Shown here: positions 1 to 8,731 of the stretch, in pieces
Layout: every line of letters begins with the position of its first letter
How positions within the stretch are numbered: the stretch's first letter is position 1
Assembly (NCBI RefSeq): GCF_900100075.1
Contig: NZ_FNEG01000001.1
Span: 248,001-312,000 of the forward strand
Length of the DNA stretch: 64,000 nt
Direction of reading: 5' to 3'
From: Chryseobacterium jejuense
GTDB lineage: Bacteria; Bacteroidota; Bacteroidia; Flavobacteriales; Weeksellaceae
Position numbers and translations under genes: made by a program
The notes under the pieces: generated by a model
Seen by the model: only the letters and a program-made list of their open reading frames with translations
Databases searched by the model: none
What the model was told of the DNA's origin: nothing

Positions 1-1
1 T

Positions 2-448
2 TCTCACGATGGAACTGTGAAAGTAAAATCAGGTGATATGGTAATGAAAGGAAACCAACTTGTAGGAGGAAACTTCGTATTGGATATGACTTCTATCAAC
101 GCTACTGATCTTACAGGAGAATATCAGCAAAAATTAAACGGACACCTTAAGAACGGTGACTTCTTTGAAGTTGAAAAATTCCCTACTGCTACTTTTAAAA
201 TTACAGGAGTAAAGAAAAACAACGATAAAGTTTATAACTCTTTAGTAACAGGAACTCTTACTTTGAAAGGAAAAACAAGCCCGGTTACTTTCCCGGCTAA
301 AATTTCTTACAGCAAAGGAGTAGTAAGTTTAGTATCTAACAAATTCTCTTTCGACAGACAGAAATTTGATGTTGCTTACAAGTCTACAATGCAGGATGTT
401 TTTGTGAAAGATGATATTGATATGCTAGTAAAAGTAACTGCTCAATAA
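2..448 (+). CDS. YceI family protein, 5' end outside window
   Basis: This is the C-terminal ~148 residues of a YceI-like protein, a lipocalin-like beta-barrel family that binds polyisoprenoid-type lipids in the periplasm. The reading frame is open to the window edge, so the true start lies upstream; the internal GTG at 17 is not a believable start because the codons before it (S-H-D-G-T) align with S-H-S-G-T in the next gene. The two proteins share the order 'K(L/V)KSG', '(F/L)DM(R/T)S', 'FFEVKKFP/FFEVEKFP', 'LTLKG' and a final 'K..(D/Y)(V/Y)F(V/I)K.(D/E)(I/M)D'. This indicates a tandem paralogue pair. A strong hairpin terminator follows directly. Confidence 0.9.
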   Translation, partial: SHDGTVKVKSGDMVMKGNQLVGGNFVLDMTSINATDLTGEYQQKLNGHLKNGDFFEVEKFPTATFKITGVKKNNDKVYNSLVTGTLTLKGKTSPVTFPAKISYSKGVVSLVSNKFSFDRQKFDVAYKSTMQDVFVKDDIDMLVKVTAQ

Positions 449-469
449 TTTAATCAAAAAAAGATTGTT

Positions 470-500
470 AAAAGTGTAGAAGTTCTACACTTTTTTTTAT
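470..500 (+). terminator. intrinsic terminator after first YceI gene
   Basis: AAAAGTGTAGAA and TTCTACACTTTT form a near-perfect stem with a very short loop, followed by a run of eight T. It separates the two YceI genes, so the second gene probably has its own promoter. Confidence 0.85.
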
Positions 501-526
501 TTTTGTTGAATTGTAAATAAAAAAGA

Positions 527-1153
527 ATGAAAAGATTACTATTGTTTGCTATGGTGTGCGCAAGCATATCATTTGTTTCTGCCCAAAGGAAATTTGATAA
601 AGTTTCAAAAGTGACTTCATCAGAGATCAGGTGGTGGGGATATAAGGTTGTAAAAACTGAGGCTTCCTCCCATTCAGGAACGATAAAATTAAAAAGTGGA
701 AAATTCAACTTCGATCATACGGTATTGGTAGATGGTGAGTTTATAATAGATATGAGAAGTATGATGGCTGGTGATGTTTCTGATGAAGATCAGATTAAAC
801 TTACCAATGACCTGAAAAGTACGAATTTCTTTGAAGTGAAGAAATTTCCGGTTGCTAAATTCCATTTAACTAAAATTATTCCATTAGCAAACAGTGAGTA
901 TAATTCTACAGTATACGGAGATCTTACCCTTAAAGGGGTGAGAAAGACGATTACTTTCCCAGCGAATGTATACGTAACTCAGTTTACTACAGTGATTGAA
1001 TCTGCGAAGTTCTCTCTAAACAGAAGAGACTTTAAAGTGTTCTATCAGTCTTCCTTGAAAGATTACTTCATCAAGAACGAAATGGATATTCAGTTTAAAG
1101 TATCTACTGAAAAACTGGATAACGAAAACAGAGTTCCTGCAAAGAAGAAATAA
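527..1153 (+). CDS. YceI family protein, secreted
   Basis: A 208-residue YceI-like protein. Residues 1-19 are a typical Sec signal peptide (K-R, then a hydrophobic core ending V-S-A before Q20), so the mature protein should be periplasmic. The YceI barrel spans about residues 35-195, with the conserved 'FFEVKKFPVAKF' strand near the middle and a 'LTLKGV' strand after it. The family binds long isoprenoid or amide lipids; the actual ligand here is unknown. The short Lys/Arg-rich C-terminal tail (..PAKKK) extends beyond the domain. It is a paralogue of the preceding truncated gene and has its own terminator. Confidence 0.9.
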   Translation: MKRLLLFAMVCASISFVSAQRKFDKVSKVTSSEIRWWGYKVVKTEASSHSGTIKLKSGKFNFDHTVLVDGEFIIDMRSMMAGDVSDEDQIKLTNDLKSTNFFEVKKFPVAKFHLTKIIPLANSEYNSTVYGDLTLKGVRKTITFPANVYVTQFTTVIESAKFSLNRRDFKVFYQSSLKDYFIKNEMDIQFKVSTEKLDNENRVPAKKK

Positions 1154-1171
1154 AATTAAATGTAATGTTGA

Positions 1172-1205
1172 TAAAAAAGCAGTTCTTAGGAGCTGCTTTT
1201 TTTGT
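1172..1205 (+). terminator. intrinsic terminator after second YceI gene
   Basis: AAAAAAGCAGTTC / GAGCTGCTTTTTT stem with a TTAG loop and a T-run, 20 bases after the stop codon. Confidence 0.85.
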
Positions 1206-1314
1206 GGGATAAAGTGATGAAGAATAATAGGGGCACATCTGTGTTATAAAATTTATAGGTTAAATTCTTTTAATCTCAATGGTAGCTTTTCTGCTTTTTT
1301 TATAAATTAGTAGG

Positions 1315-1983
1315 ATGAAAATTTATGTTGTAAGCGGTCTTGGAGCAGACTTCAAGGTACTTGAAAGATTACAGTTTCCCAAGCATTGTGAACTTATTTT
1401 TATAGACTGGCTCATCCCGGAAAAAAATGAACCTTTTCATGCTTATGTAGAAAGAATGGCAGAGAAAATAGATCCTTCAGAGCCATTCTGTTTGGTTGGA
1501 TATTCTTTTGGCGGAATTATGGTGCAAGAGATCAACCGTCTGAAACCAGCCGAAAAAGTAGTCATTCTGGGAAGCATCAAATCTGATAAAGAAAAATCCA
1601 AATTCATAAAGACTGGGGAAGTAACTAAAATCCCTAGAATATTACCCGTAGGACTATTTAATGCAAGAGCAGCCAATGTATATGGTGTACTCAGAAAATT
1701 GTTCGATCCAAAGAATCCTAGAATTCTCCAGTATTTCAGAGTGAGAGACCCTTACTATCTGAAATGGTCTGTAGAAAAAGTGGCTGAATGGAAATTTGAA
1801 GAGAATCCAAAGGTCATCCAGATATTGGGAGATAAGGATATTGTTTTTCCAATCAAAAATTCAAAACCTGATTATATCATTAAAGGAGGAACCCATCTGT
1901 TTCCAGCCACGAAAGCCAAAGAGGTTTCTAAAATCCTGAATGAAATATTCAGTGAAAAAGCGATAATATTATTAGATGAATAG
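1315..1983 (+). CDS. alpha/beta hydrolase
   Basis: A 222-residue cytosolic alpha/beta-hydrolase with no signal peptide. The nucleophile elbow G-Y-S-F-G-G puts the catalytic Ser at residue 64; the acid is probably Asp173 or Asp175 in 'ILGDKD' and the base His194 in 'GGTHLFPA'. The chain starts 'MKIYVVSGLGADFKV', the short first strand followed by an oxyanion-type Gly loop usual in small hydrolases. It is shorter than most family members and has almost no cap domain. The substrate cannot be told from sequence. It stands alone between a terminator and the ammonium transporter gene. Confidence 0.85.
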   Translation: MKIYVVSGLGADFKVLERLQFPKHCELIFIDWLIPEKNEPFHAYVERMAEKIDPSEPFCLVGYSFGGIMVQEINRLKPAEKVVILGSIKSDKEKSKFIKTGEVTKIPRILPVGLFNARAANVYGVLRKLFDPKNPRILQYFRVRDPYYLKWSVEKVAEWKFEENPKVIQILGDKDIVFPIKNSKPDYIIKGGTHLFPATKAKEVSKILNEIFSEKAIILLDE

Positions 1984-2035
1984 TTTTTAATAGGGGTGTT
2001 TGTTAAATAAATAACTTTTTCATGATATTTATATG

Positions 2036-2043
2036 TAATTTTG
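2036..2043 (+). promoter_or_regulatory. -7 promoter box upstream of amt
   Basis: TAATTTTG matches the Bacteroidota -7 consensus TAnnTTTG. It lies 21 bases before the ATG at 2065 and overlaps an alternative TTG start at 2041, which argues for the ATG. No matching -33 TTTG was found at the usual 19-21 base spacing, so this is tentative. Confidence 0.4.
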
Positions 2044-2064
2044 ATAGGGTTAAATATAAATTTC

Positions 2065-3408
2065 ATGAAAATAGGATTAAAATGGATCGTTTCATTCGCT
2101 CTTATTGCATTGGTGGCCATTGGAGGTTTGTTATGGAATCCGGTTACAGATATTGCTGATAAAGGAGCGTTTTTAACTGAAGATAAAATTGTAGGAGCTG
2201 ATGTTGCCTGGATTTTAGCAGCAGCAGGACTTGTATTGCTGATGACACCGGGATTATCCTTTTTTTATGGAGGAATGGTAGGCAGAAAGAATGTAATTTC
2301 TACCATGCTGCAGAGTTTTATTGCGTTAGGGGTAATTTCTATGGTATGGGTAGTCGTTGGTTTTTCATTATCCTTTGGTGAATCTTTGGGAATTACTATT
2401 GCAGGGAAACATTACGGAATTATTGGAAATCCGTTAAGTTATCCCTTTTTTAATGGAGTAGGGAACTTGCCGCATAGCATGATGGCTCCCACTATTCCTT
2501 TTATTCTGTTTGCCTTATTCCAGATGAAATTTGCCGTTATTACTCCTGCGATTATTACCGGGTCTTTTGCAGAACGTGTTCGTTTCATTTCTTATCTTTT
2601 ATTCATTGTACTGTTCAGTATTTGTATTTATACTCCGCTTTGTCACATGGTATGGCATCCTGATGGGCTTCTGAACAAATACTTTGGGGTAAAAGACTTT
2701 GCAGGAGGAACCGTAGTGCATATGAGTGCAGGTTTTGCAGCACTTGCCGGAGCTTTAGTATTGGGAAAACGGAAAAATCCACATCATGAACCTTCCAATA
2801 TTCCCTATGTACTGCTGGGTACAGGAATGCTGTGGTTTGGGTGGTTTGGATTTAATGCCGGATCTGCTTTAAGTGCTTCTGCTTCTGCAGCAACTGCTTT
2901 TGGAACTACCACCATTGCCTCAGCTTCTGCCATGATGACCTGGATATTTTTTGACAGAATCAACGGGAGGAGCATCTCTGCTTTGGGAGCTTGTATTGGT
3001 GCGGTGGTAGGGCTTGTGGCTATTACCCCTGGATGTGGATTTGTAAGTATTCAGGAGAGTCTTTTCATAGGGTTTATTTCTGCCATTGTTTCTAATCTGA
3101 TGGTGAATTGGAAAGCTTTAAATAAGATAGATGATACCTTGGATGTTTTTGCCTGCCATGGAGTAGGAGGAATTATGGGAATGATTCTGACGGCCATTTT
3201 TGCTCATGGTGAAAAAGCAAGTCTCCTTCATGGTGGCGTTGAGGTATTCCTTCACCATTTGGCTGCATTATTTCTGGTGTCTGCATTTACTTTTCTCGGA
3301 TCTTTATTGTTGTATAAAGTTACCAATGCGATCATTACATTAAGAGTTTCGGAGGAATCTGAAAATATGGGTCTTGATCTTTCCCAACATCAGGAACGCT
3401 TTAATTGA
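2065..3408 (+). CDS. amt: ammonium transporter
   Basis: A 447-residue Amt/MEP/Rh-family channel that moves ammonium across the inner membrane for nitrogen assimilation. Visible signatures are the first helix motif 'TPGLSFFYGGMVGRKN', a 'FAERVRF' loop, 'CHMVWHPDG', 'VVHMSAGFAALAGALVLGKR' with the first pore His, and 'DVFACHGVGGIMGMIL' with the second pore His. About 11 to 12 membrane segments are present, with an extra N-terminal hydrophobic stretch that may be a signal peptide or helix. The ATG at 2065 was preferred because a TTG start at 2041 would overlap a candidate promoter box. No glnK/PII gene lies next to it, which is unusual for amt loci. Confidence 0.95.
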   Translation: MKIGLKWIVSFALIALVAIGGLLWNPVTDIADKGAFLTEDKIVGADVAWILAAAGLVLLMTPGLSFFYGGMVGRKNVISTMLQSFIALGVISMVWVVVGFSLSFGESLGITIAGKHYGIIGNPLSYPFFNGVGNLPHSMMAPTIPFILFALFQMKFAVITPAIITGSFAERVRFISYLLFIVLFSICIYTPLCHMVWHPDGLLNKYFGVKDFAGGTVVHMSAGFAALAGALVLGKRKNPHHEPSNIPYVLLGTGMLWFGWFGFNAGSALSASASAATAFGTTTIASASAMMTWIFFDRINGRSISALGACIGAVVGLVAITPGCGFVSIQESLFIGFISAIVSNLMVNWKALNKIDDTLDVFACHGVGGIMGMILTAIFAHGEKASLLHGGVEVFLHHLAALFLVSAFTFLGSLLLYKVTNAIITLRVSEESENMGLDLSQHQERFN

Positions 3409-3410
3409 TG

Positions 3411-3441
3411 AATAAAAAAGAGAGCCTTTTCAGAAGGCTCC
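3411..3441 (-). terminator. intrinsic terminator between convergent amt and azoreductase genes
   Basis: GAGCCTT-TTCAG-AAGGCTC hairpin. The T-run is on the minus strand, so it mainly serves the azoreductase gene, though the hairpin also sits just after amt. Confidence 0.75.
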
Positions 3442-3458
3442 AATTGAAAATATTACCA

Positions 3459-4082
3459 TTATGCAATGGAATGAATGGCATTGAAGATTTCATTTTTTGA
3501 GTTTTCAAAGATGTCACCGCCAAATTCTTCGTTATCTAATGAAAAGACCGTAATGTCTGTGACTCCCATAATTCCTAAGATATGTTTCAGATAGGTTGTC
3601 TGAAAATTAACATGTCCGTTTTTTTCATTTTCACCATATCCGGTGTCGCCTCGGGTTGATAGTATAAATGCTTTTTTGTTTTCAAGAAGTCCTACATAAT
3701 CACCATCAGGAACGCCGGATCTGAATTTCCAGGTTTCATTAATTCTCATGATCTGATCGATATAGGCTTTTAATCCACTAGGGATAGACCAGTTATACAT
3801 GGGAGCTCCAATAACATATACATCATGGTCTTTGAGTTCTTTTACCAGTTCATCACTTAGCTGTAAGGGCCTCTGGTTTTCTGCTGTTCTGTCTGAAGGC
3901 TTTTTAAAAGCACCGGCAATCCATCCTTCATCAATATTGGGAATGCTGTCAATTCCGGTTTCTCTGTAAGTGAATGTATCGGAAGGATATTTGGTTTTCC
4001 AGTTTTCTACAAAAAGCTGGGTTAGTTTTCTGCTGTAAGATCTTTCGCTTCTTACGCTGGCATTGATAATCAGTATTTTCAT
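3459..4082 (-). CDS. azoR: FMN-dependent NADH azoreductase (AzoR/AcpD family)
   Basis: A 207-residue flavodoxin-fold oxidoreductase. The N-terminus 'MKILIINASVRSERSYSRKL' is the family's FMN-phosphate loop; 'GAPMYNWSIPSGLKAYIDQI' around residue 95 is the diagnostic AzoR segment, and 'STRGDTGYG' near residue 145 follows it. Family members reduce azo compounds and quinones with NAD(P)H in the cytosol; the physiological substrate is usually a quinone. It sits 60 bases downstream of a Crp/Fnr-type regulator on the same strand, which suggests the regulator may control it, an inference from position only. Confidence 0.9.
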   Translation of the reverse strand: MKILIINASVRSERSYSRKLTQLFVENWKTKYPSDTFTYRETGIDSIPNIDEGWIAGAFKKPSDRTAENQRPLQLSDELVKELKDHDVYVIGAPMYNWSIPSGLKAYIDQIMRINETWKFRSGVPDGDYVGLLENKKAFILSTRGDTGYGENEKNGHVNFQTTYLKHILGIMGVTDITVFSLDNEEFGGDIFENSKNEIFNAIHSIA

Positions 4083-4142
4083 TTGTTATGATTTTATACC
4101 AGCAAAATTCCTGATTAATCATTAGAGAAAAATTGATCTAGT

Positions 4143-4721
4143 TCAAGACGATTTATTTTTTTTCTTTATCCTGCTTATAAATTCTGCAGATATGCCTAAA
4201 TAGGAAGCTATTAAATATTGTGGAACTCTGGAGGCTATTTCCGGATAGGTTTCCAGAAAATCATAATATCTCTGTTCCGCCTTAAGCATTTGGTTAAAAA
4301 CAATTCTTTTCTCAAGAGTTCCCAGATAACCTTCTAAAATAATCCTGAAATATTTTTCCAAAGAGGGAATTTTTTCCAGCATTTTTTGAAAAGAGGGCTG
4401 ACTGATCTGCAGAAGAGTTGTCTTTTCAACGGCCTGTATATTGTAAATAGATGCTTTTTGTTTGGAGAAACTGGAAATATCAGTTGCCCACCAATGGTCA
4501 ATAGCTAAAAAGAGAATCTCTTCATTTCCGTTTTCAGCATTGATGCAGAAAGCCTTTAAAACCCCTGAAACAATATAGCTGTCATGTCGGCAGATTTCTC
4601 CGTTTCTTAACAGGAAATCTCCTTTTTCCAACGTCTTCTCTGTCCAGAAACTTTTACAAAGGGAAATCTCTTCCAGAGAAAGCGTAACATGCTGTGTAAT
4701 GCTCTTAATTAATGTTTCCAT
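4143..4721 (-). CDS. Crp/Fnr family transcriptional regulator
   Basis: A 192-residue regulator with a cyclic-nucleotide-binding-type beta-barrel at residues ~20-115 and a C-terminal helix-turn-helix at ~165-188 ('LIASYLGISAEFISRIKKK'). The usual Arg/Ser cAMP-binding pair is not obvious, so the effector is unknown; many Flavobacteriia have this short Crp-like subfamily. No cysteine cluster for an iron-sulfur cluster was seen, arguing against a true Fnr. It is divergent from sdaA, and the 185-base gap between them could hold both promoters. Confidence 0.88.
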   Translation of the reverse strand: METLIKSITQHVTLSLEEISLCKSFWTEKTLEKGDFLLRNGEICRHDSYIVSGVLKAFCINAENGNEEILFLAIDHWWATDISSFSKQKASIYNIQAVEKTTLLQISQPSFQKMLEKIPSLEKYFRIILEGYLGTLEKRIVFNQMLKAEQRYYDFLETYPEIASRVPQYLIASYLGISAEFISRIKKKNKSS

Positions 4722-4873
4722 TCAAAATAATTTAAAGAGAATCTGGTCATGGAGATGAAACAGATAAAAGATATTGGCTAATTTACAAAAATACGGGTTA
4801 ACCATTTATTATATTCATGATGAAGGACTATTAATTGTGAGATTTTACTATGCTTATTATAAGATTTATCATG

Positions 4874-4881
4874 TATCTTTG
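4874..4881 (+). promoter_or_regulatory. -7 promoter box upstream of sdaA
   Basis: TATCTTTG matches TAnnTTTG and lies 25 bases before the ATG at 4907. It falls inside the longer open frame starting at 4850, so transcription from it would exclude that start and support 4907. Confidence 0.5.
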
Positions 4882-4906
4882 CTTTGAGGAAAATGAAGAA
4901 TCATTT

Positions 4907-6325
4907 ATGGAATCAATATCGGTTTTTGAGATTATTAAAGTAGGGATAGGTCCGTCCAGTTCGCATACGATGGGGCCATGGAATGCAGCATCAGCATTTA
5001 TCAGGATAATAAAAAGAGAAAGATCAATAGAAGAGGTGAAAGAAGTCTTTCTTGAGTTCTTTGGTTCACTCGCAAAAACGGGAATCGGACACGGGACGGA
5101 TATTGCCGGAATGCTTGGTTTAAATGGTGAAGACTATAAGACGATCAATACTACCAAAATAGACGAGAAAGTAGATTATATCAAGAGTACTCAAACCATC
5201 AATCTGGGTGGTGAGAAGGTGATTCCGTTTATTTATGGTCATCATCTGATTCTGAATATGAAGAAATCTCTTGATTTTCACCCGAATGGGATGATCTTCA
5301 GAGCTGTTTTTGAAGACGGAACTGAACTTGTTCAGGACTTCTATTCTGTAGGAGGTGGTTTTATTGCCAGTCAGGAAAAAAACTCAATTCAGAAGCAATG
5401 TGTACGTACATTGTATCCTTGTCATAAGGCTTCGGATATTGCAAAATATTGTGATAAACTGGGACTTAGTAAAATATCAGATTTAATTTTCATCAACGAA
5501 GAAAGCTGGAGAACTCAGGAAGAAACGAAAGAAGAAGCGTTGTATATCTGGCAGCAAATTAAAGAGTGTATTTACAAAGGTGTAAATAAGGAAGGCATTC
5601 TTCCGGGTGGATTAAATGTTTCCAGAAGAGCTGCCGGAATCAATAGAAAGCTGCTAGGAGATAAAATTTACAAGAATAAAGACGAATGGTTTCAGCAGGT
5701 TGTAGATGCCGAAGAAAACTTTACCAATATCAATAAATGGATTGCCTGTTTCGCACTGGCAGTGAATGAAGAGAATGCCAGTTTTGGAAGAATTATCACA
5801 GCCCCTACCAATGGAGCAAGTGGGGTAATTCCGGCAGTTCTGATGTATTCTCAAGCGTTTACAGATTCTATCAGTGAGGATGATATTATTCGTTTCTTAT
5901 TGGTAGCAGGAGAAATAGGAACATTATTCAAGAAAAATGCGACGATCTCAGCAGCAATGGGAGGTTGCCAGGCAGAAATCGGAGTTTCATCTGCGATGGC
6001 TGCAGCGGGACTTACAGAGATTTTAGGCGGAAGCGTTGGGCAGGTATTGATGGCTGCAGAAATTGCGATGGAGCATCACCTTGGCTTAACATGTGATCCT
6101 ATCAGAGGTCTTGTACAGATCCCATGTATTGAAAGAAATACAATGGGTGCAATGAAAGCTATTACAGCTGCTAATATTGCATTGGAAAGTGATCCTGCTA
6201 AAGCAAAAGTATCTTTGGATGAGGTAATTCAGACGATGTGGGAAACTGCTCTTTCGATGAGTGATCGTTTCAAAGAAACCTCTGAAGGCGGATTGGCGAT
6301 TGCTGTGAACGTTCCGGAGTGCTAA
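4907..6325 (+). CDS. sdaA: L-serine ammonia-lyase, iron-sulfur-dependent
   Basis: A 472-residue single-chain L-serine dehydratase that converts serine to pyruvate and ammonia with a [4Fe-4S] cluster. The beta-domain starts at the first residues with 'FEIIKVGIGPSSSHTMGPW', the family's hallmark. The alpha-domain includes 'TAPTNGASGVIPAVL', 'MGGCQAEIGVSSAMAAAG' and 'GLTCDPIRGLVQIPCIERN', which carry cluster-ligand cysteines. The frame is open 19 codons further upstream, but that extension has no family similarity and crosses a promoter box. Alpha and beta parts are fused as in E. coli SdaA, not split as in Bacillus. A strong terminator follows. Confidence 0.95.
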   Translation: MESISVFEIIKVGIGPSSSHTMGPWNAASAFIRIIKRERSIEEVKEVFLEFFGSLAKTGIGHGTDIAGMLGLNGEDYKTINTTKIDEKVDYIKSTQTINLGGEKVIPFIYGHHLILNMKKSLDFHPNGMIFRAVFEDGTELVQDFYSVGGGFIASQEKNSIQKQCVRTLYPCHKASDIAKYCDKLGLSKISDLIFINEESWRTQEETKEEALYIWQQIKECIYKGVNKEGILPGGLNVSRRAAGINRKLLGDKIYKNKDEWFQQVVDAEENFTNINKWIACFALAVNEENASFGRIITAPTNGASGVIPAVLMYSQAFTDSISEDDIIRFLLVAGEIGTLFKKNATISAAMGGCQAEIGVSSAMAAAGLTEILGGSVGQVLMAAEIAMEHHLGLTCDPIRGLVQIPCIERNTMGAMKAITAANIALESDPAKAKVSLDEVIQTMWETALSMSDRFKETSEGGLAIAVNVPEC

Positions 6326-6347
6326 TTGAGAATATTTATTTACAATA

Positions 6348-6380
6348 TAAAAATCCTTAGAGTTGTCTAAGGATTTTTTG
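6348..6380 (+). terminator. intrinsic terminator after sdaA
   Basis: AATCCTTAGA-GTTG-TCTAAGGATT, a perfect 10-bp stem followed by six T. Confidence 0.9.
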
Positions 6381-6391
6381 TTTGTGGGAAT

Positions 6392-6445
6392 GGCCACCCC
6401 GTCAAATATTCCTTGAATTTTCGCCATCACTCCGGAAAAGGGGAA
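6392..6445 (-). repeat. dispersed palindromic repeat, copy 1
   Basis: Read on the minus strand this segment runs TTCCCC..TCCGGAG..GGCGAAAATTC.. TTGA..TTTGACGGGGTGG. It matches a second copy at 33768-33816 in the same order of blocks. Both copies lie in gaps between convergent genes, just beyond a terminator. Confidence 0.7.
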
Positions 6446-6479
6446 TGATTACGTCTTTAACTGGAGTATTTGTGAAAAG

Positions 6480-8132
6480 CTACTTATTGGAGTGTTTTTT
6501 AGTAAATACATATGTTTTTCCGCCTTGTGTCATTTTGAGTTGGTGACTTTCAGGAGTGAAAGTGAGCTTTATGCCTGCTTTTTCAAATGTGAACTGGTCT
6601 CTTTCTGTGGCTGTCAGGGGAAACTCTGCCTGATTGGTAGCCTGAGCATATAATCCTTCTTCTTTAACGAATATTTTTAAGCTTAAATCAATATCCTTTG
6701 AAGTGTAATCTCCTATATATTTTTCCAGATCAGCAATAGGAATTTTAGCATTATTAAATACCGGATATTGATAATCCCTACCATATACCAGATTCATCAA
6801 AGCGATGTAGAAACTGTTGTGAGGAAAGTTTTGACCGTTAATGGTTACGGCATATGATAATTGATCCGTCGGTTCATAGGTTAGGATAGAATGACTTCCT
6901 GCTGTATCTCCTCCATGTCCGTAGGAAATAATATTGTAAAACGGAACTTTCATGATTCCTGAACCAAATACTTTTTCTTTTTTGTTGGAAATCATCATAT
7001 CAAGAGTTTCTTTCTTTATGAATTTGCCATTGAATAAAGCATTGATGAAAATATTCAGATCTTCCGGAGTAGAAGTGATATCTCCCAATCCGATACAATT
7101 GTGAAAATCAAAATCTTTAACTTCGGTCCAGCTATCTTTTATAAATTCATAGGATTTGAAAATATTCTTCGGATGATCGAGTACAGAAAAAGTATGAGGC
7201 ATAGGAGCTTTGTTCAATATATTTTCCTTTAAGATCTCGTTATAAGGTTTGTTATAGATCTTTTCCAATATTCTGCTCAGAAGGAAATAGGCAGAATTGG
7301 AATACTTCAGCTTTTCTCCGGGTTGAGATTGTATATCATTTTTTTTGATCACTTCAATAATGGCTTTATCGCCTACCGGACCTTCGAATAACCAATTCTT
7401 TTTATCTGCTTTTCCCACATAATCTCCCAATCCGCTGGTATGATTTAGCATGGTTTGGATCGTGATCTTTTTAGCATTAGGAATTTCAGGATAGAATGTT
7501 GAAAGAGGCTCGGTAAGACTTAACTTTCCCTGTTCTATGAGCTGAAAAAGCATCACTGCAGTCATAAGTTTACTGATGGAACCTATCTGATATCCGGTAT
7601 TTTGGTCATAGGTTGTATTGGATGGCAACAGGTTTTGACCAAAATCTCTCTTATAAATTGATGTTCCGTTTCTGAAAATGGCTACACTTCCAATTTCCTG
7701 ATTATTCTGAACCATATAGTTTAAGAAGTCATCAATTTTTTGAGTATTGATTACTTTTCTGTTGAGGTAAGGTATATCGGAACTTTCCGGTTTGCTATCC
7801 CTGTAAAGGTTCAATGCTATTGTTCTGCCATTCTGAATAAGGTTTCCTTCAAAATGATCTGTTGTATAGATTCCTTTGTAACCTGCATTGATACTTCTTA
7901 TTTCAAAACTAAGTTCATTATTGTGGAAATTTGTTTTTTCTACAGGAATTTCCCTTGAACTTTGATTGGGGCTGATAAGGATGGAAGTATAAGCTTTTGA
8001 TTTTTTTGATATTTTAAAGATAACAGGGAGTTTAATGTTCTGAGTATCCAATTCACCATTCCAGGTTCCTTCAATTTGGGCGTGACAAAGCTGTGCCAGA
8101 CATGCCAGCACCAATAATAATTTGATTTTCAT
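6480..8132 (-). CDS. serine hydrolase, beta-lactamase / class C PBP-like, secreted
   Basis: A 550-residue protein with a signal peptide (residues 1-18, ending C-H-A before Q19). A small N-terminal beta domain (~20-120) precedes a class C beta-lactamase-type fold at ~130-440. Active-site motifs are S185-I-S-K188, Y277-S-N279 and an HGGDTAG stretch near residue 385 in place of KTG. The C-terminal ~100 residues form an extra beta domain. Relatives include D-aminopeptidases, esterases and PBP4*-like enzymes; activity against beta-lactams is not implied. It is the last gene of a three-gene operon with a Yip1-like membrane protein and a DUF2089 regulator. Confidence 0.88.
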   Translation of the reverse strand: MKIKLLLVLACLAQLCHAQIEGTWNGELDTQNIKLPVIFKISKKSKAYTSILISPNQSSREIPVEKTNFHNNELSFEIRSINAGYKGIYTTDHFEGNLIQNGRTIALNLYRDSKPESSDIPYLNRKVINTQKIDDFLNYMVQNNQEIGSVAIFRNGTSIYKRDFGQNLLPSNTTYDQNTGYQIGSISKLMTAVMLFQLIEQGKLSLTEPLSTFYPEIPNAKKITIQTMLNHTSGLGDYVGKADKKNWLFEGPVGDKAIIEVIKKNDIQSQPGEKLKYSNSAYFLLSRILEKIYNKPYNEILKENILNKAPMPHTFSVLDHPKNIFKSYEFIKDSWTEVKDFDFHNCIGLGDITSTPEDLNIFINALFNGKFIKKETLDMMISNKKEKVFGSGIMKVPFYNIISYGHGGDTAGSHSILTYEPTDQLSYAVTINGQNFPHNSFYIALMNLVYGRDYQYPVFNNAKIPIADLEKYIGDYTSKDIDLSLKIFVKEEGLYAQATNQAEFPLTATERDQFTFEKAGIKLTFTPESHQLKMTQGGKTYVFTKKHSNK

Positions 8133-8138
8133 GGTATT

Positions 8139-8720
8139 TTAAATGATTTTATTAATGATGACTTGACAGACTAAAGTGCTGATTAATGAAACAACGCAAA
8201 AGAGTGCAATATGCTGCCATTTTTTGATATTGGTAGCTGTTTTAAACCCATTATAAAAAAGAGTAATGCTATAGACCAAAGTGATTATGGAAAAAAAAGA
8301 CATGGAGATCATAATCAGGAAATCCATAAAAGGAAATGGCCCTGAAGGAGCAGACTCATAATTGATGACATTTTTTCCTGCAAGCCTAATGTATGATATT
8401 TTCCCAATGCATTGAAAAAGGATAAGAACAAGCTGGGAGATTAAAACGGTATTGACAATATCAATGATCCTTGTTTTGCTATTTAAGATTCTGCCTAAAA
8501 TAAAAAGAATAACAATCGCAGCCAGAAAGCTTAGCAGGGTAGTGATGGCTATTATTTTGAATGAAGGATTTTCCACATTGCTGATTTTGTATATACTGGT
8601 GAAGGTTGTGTCTGTCCAATATCCAACAGCAATGGAAAGAATAACGGCTAAAATTCCGGTAAGAAGAAGCTGTTTTTCATCAAATCTTTCAAAGGGATTA
8701 AAAATAGTTTTCCAGTTCAT
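8139..8720 (-). CDS. Yip1-like integral membrane protein
   Basis: A 193-residue protein with about five membrane helices (near residues 17-35, 52-78, 88-105, 130-152 and 168-190). The N-terminal 'W.TIFNPFERFDEK' before the first helix is typical of the bacterial Yip1 domain family, often written as DUF1282-like. Function is not established. It starts 11 bases after the DUF2089 gene and ends 6 bases before the serine hydrolase gene, so the three are almost surely co-transcribed. This set resembles small stress or envelope modules in other Bacteroidota, an inference. Confidence 0.7.
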   Translation of the reverse strand: MNWKTIFNPFERFDEKQLLLTGILAVILSIAVGYWTDTTFTSIYKISNVENPSFKIIAITTLLSFLAAIVILFILGRILNSKTRIIDIVNTVLISQLVLILFQCIGKISYIRLAGKNVINYESAPSGPFPFMDFLIMISMSFFSIITLVYSITLFYNGFKTATNIKKWQHIALFCVVSLISTLVCQVIINKII

Positions 8721-8731
8721 GGTGAATGTGT

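Noticed and set aside
4850..4906. 19-codon N-terminal extension of sdaA
   Set aside because: No family similarity and a promoter box (TATCTTTG) lies inside it; the ATG at 4907 begins the conserved domain.
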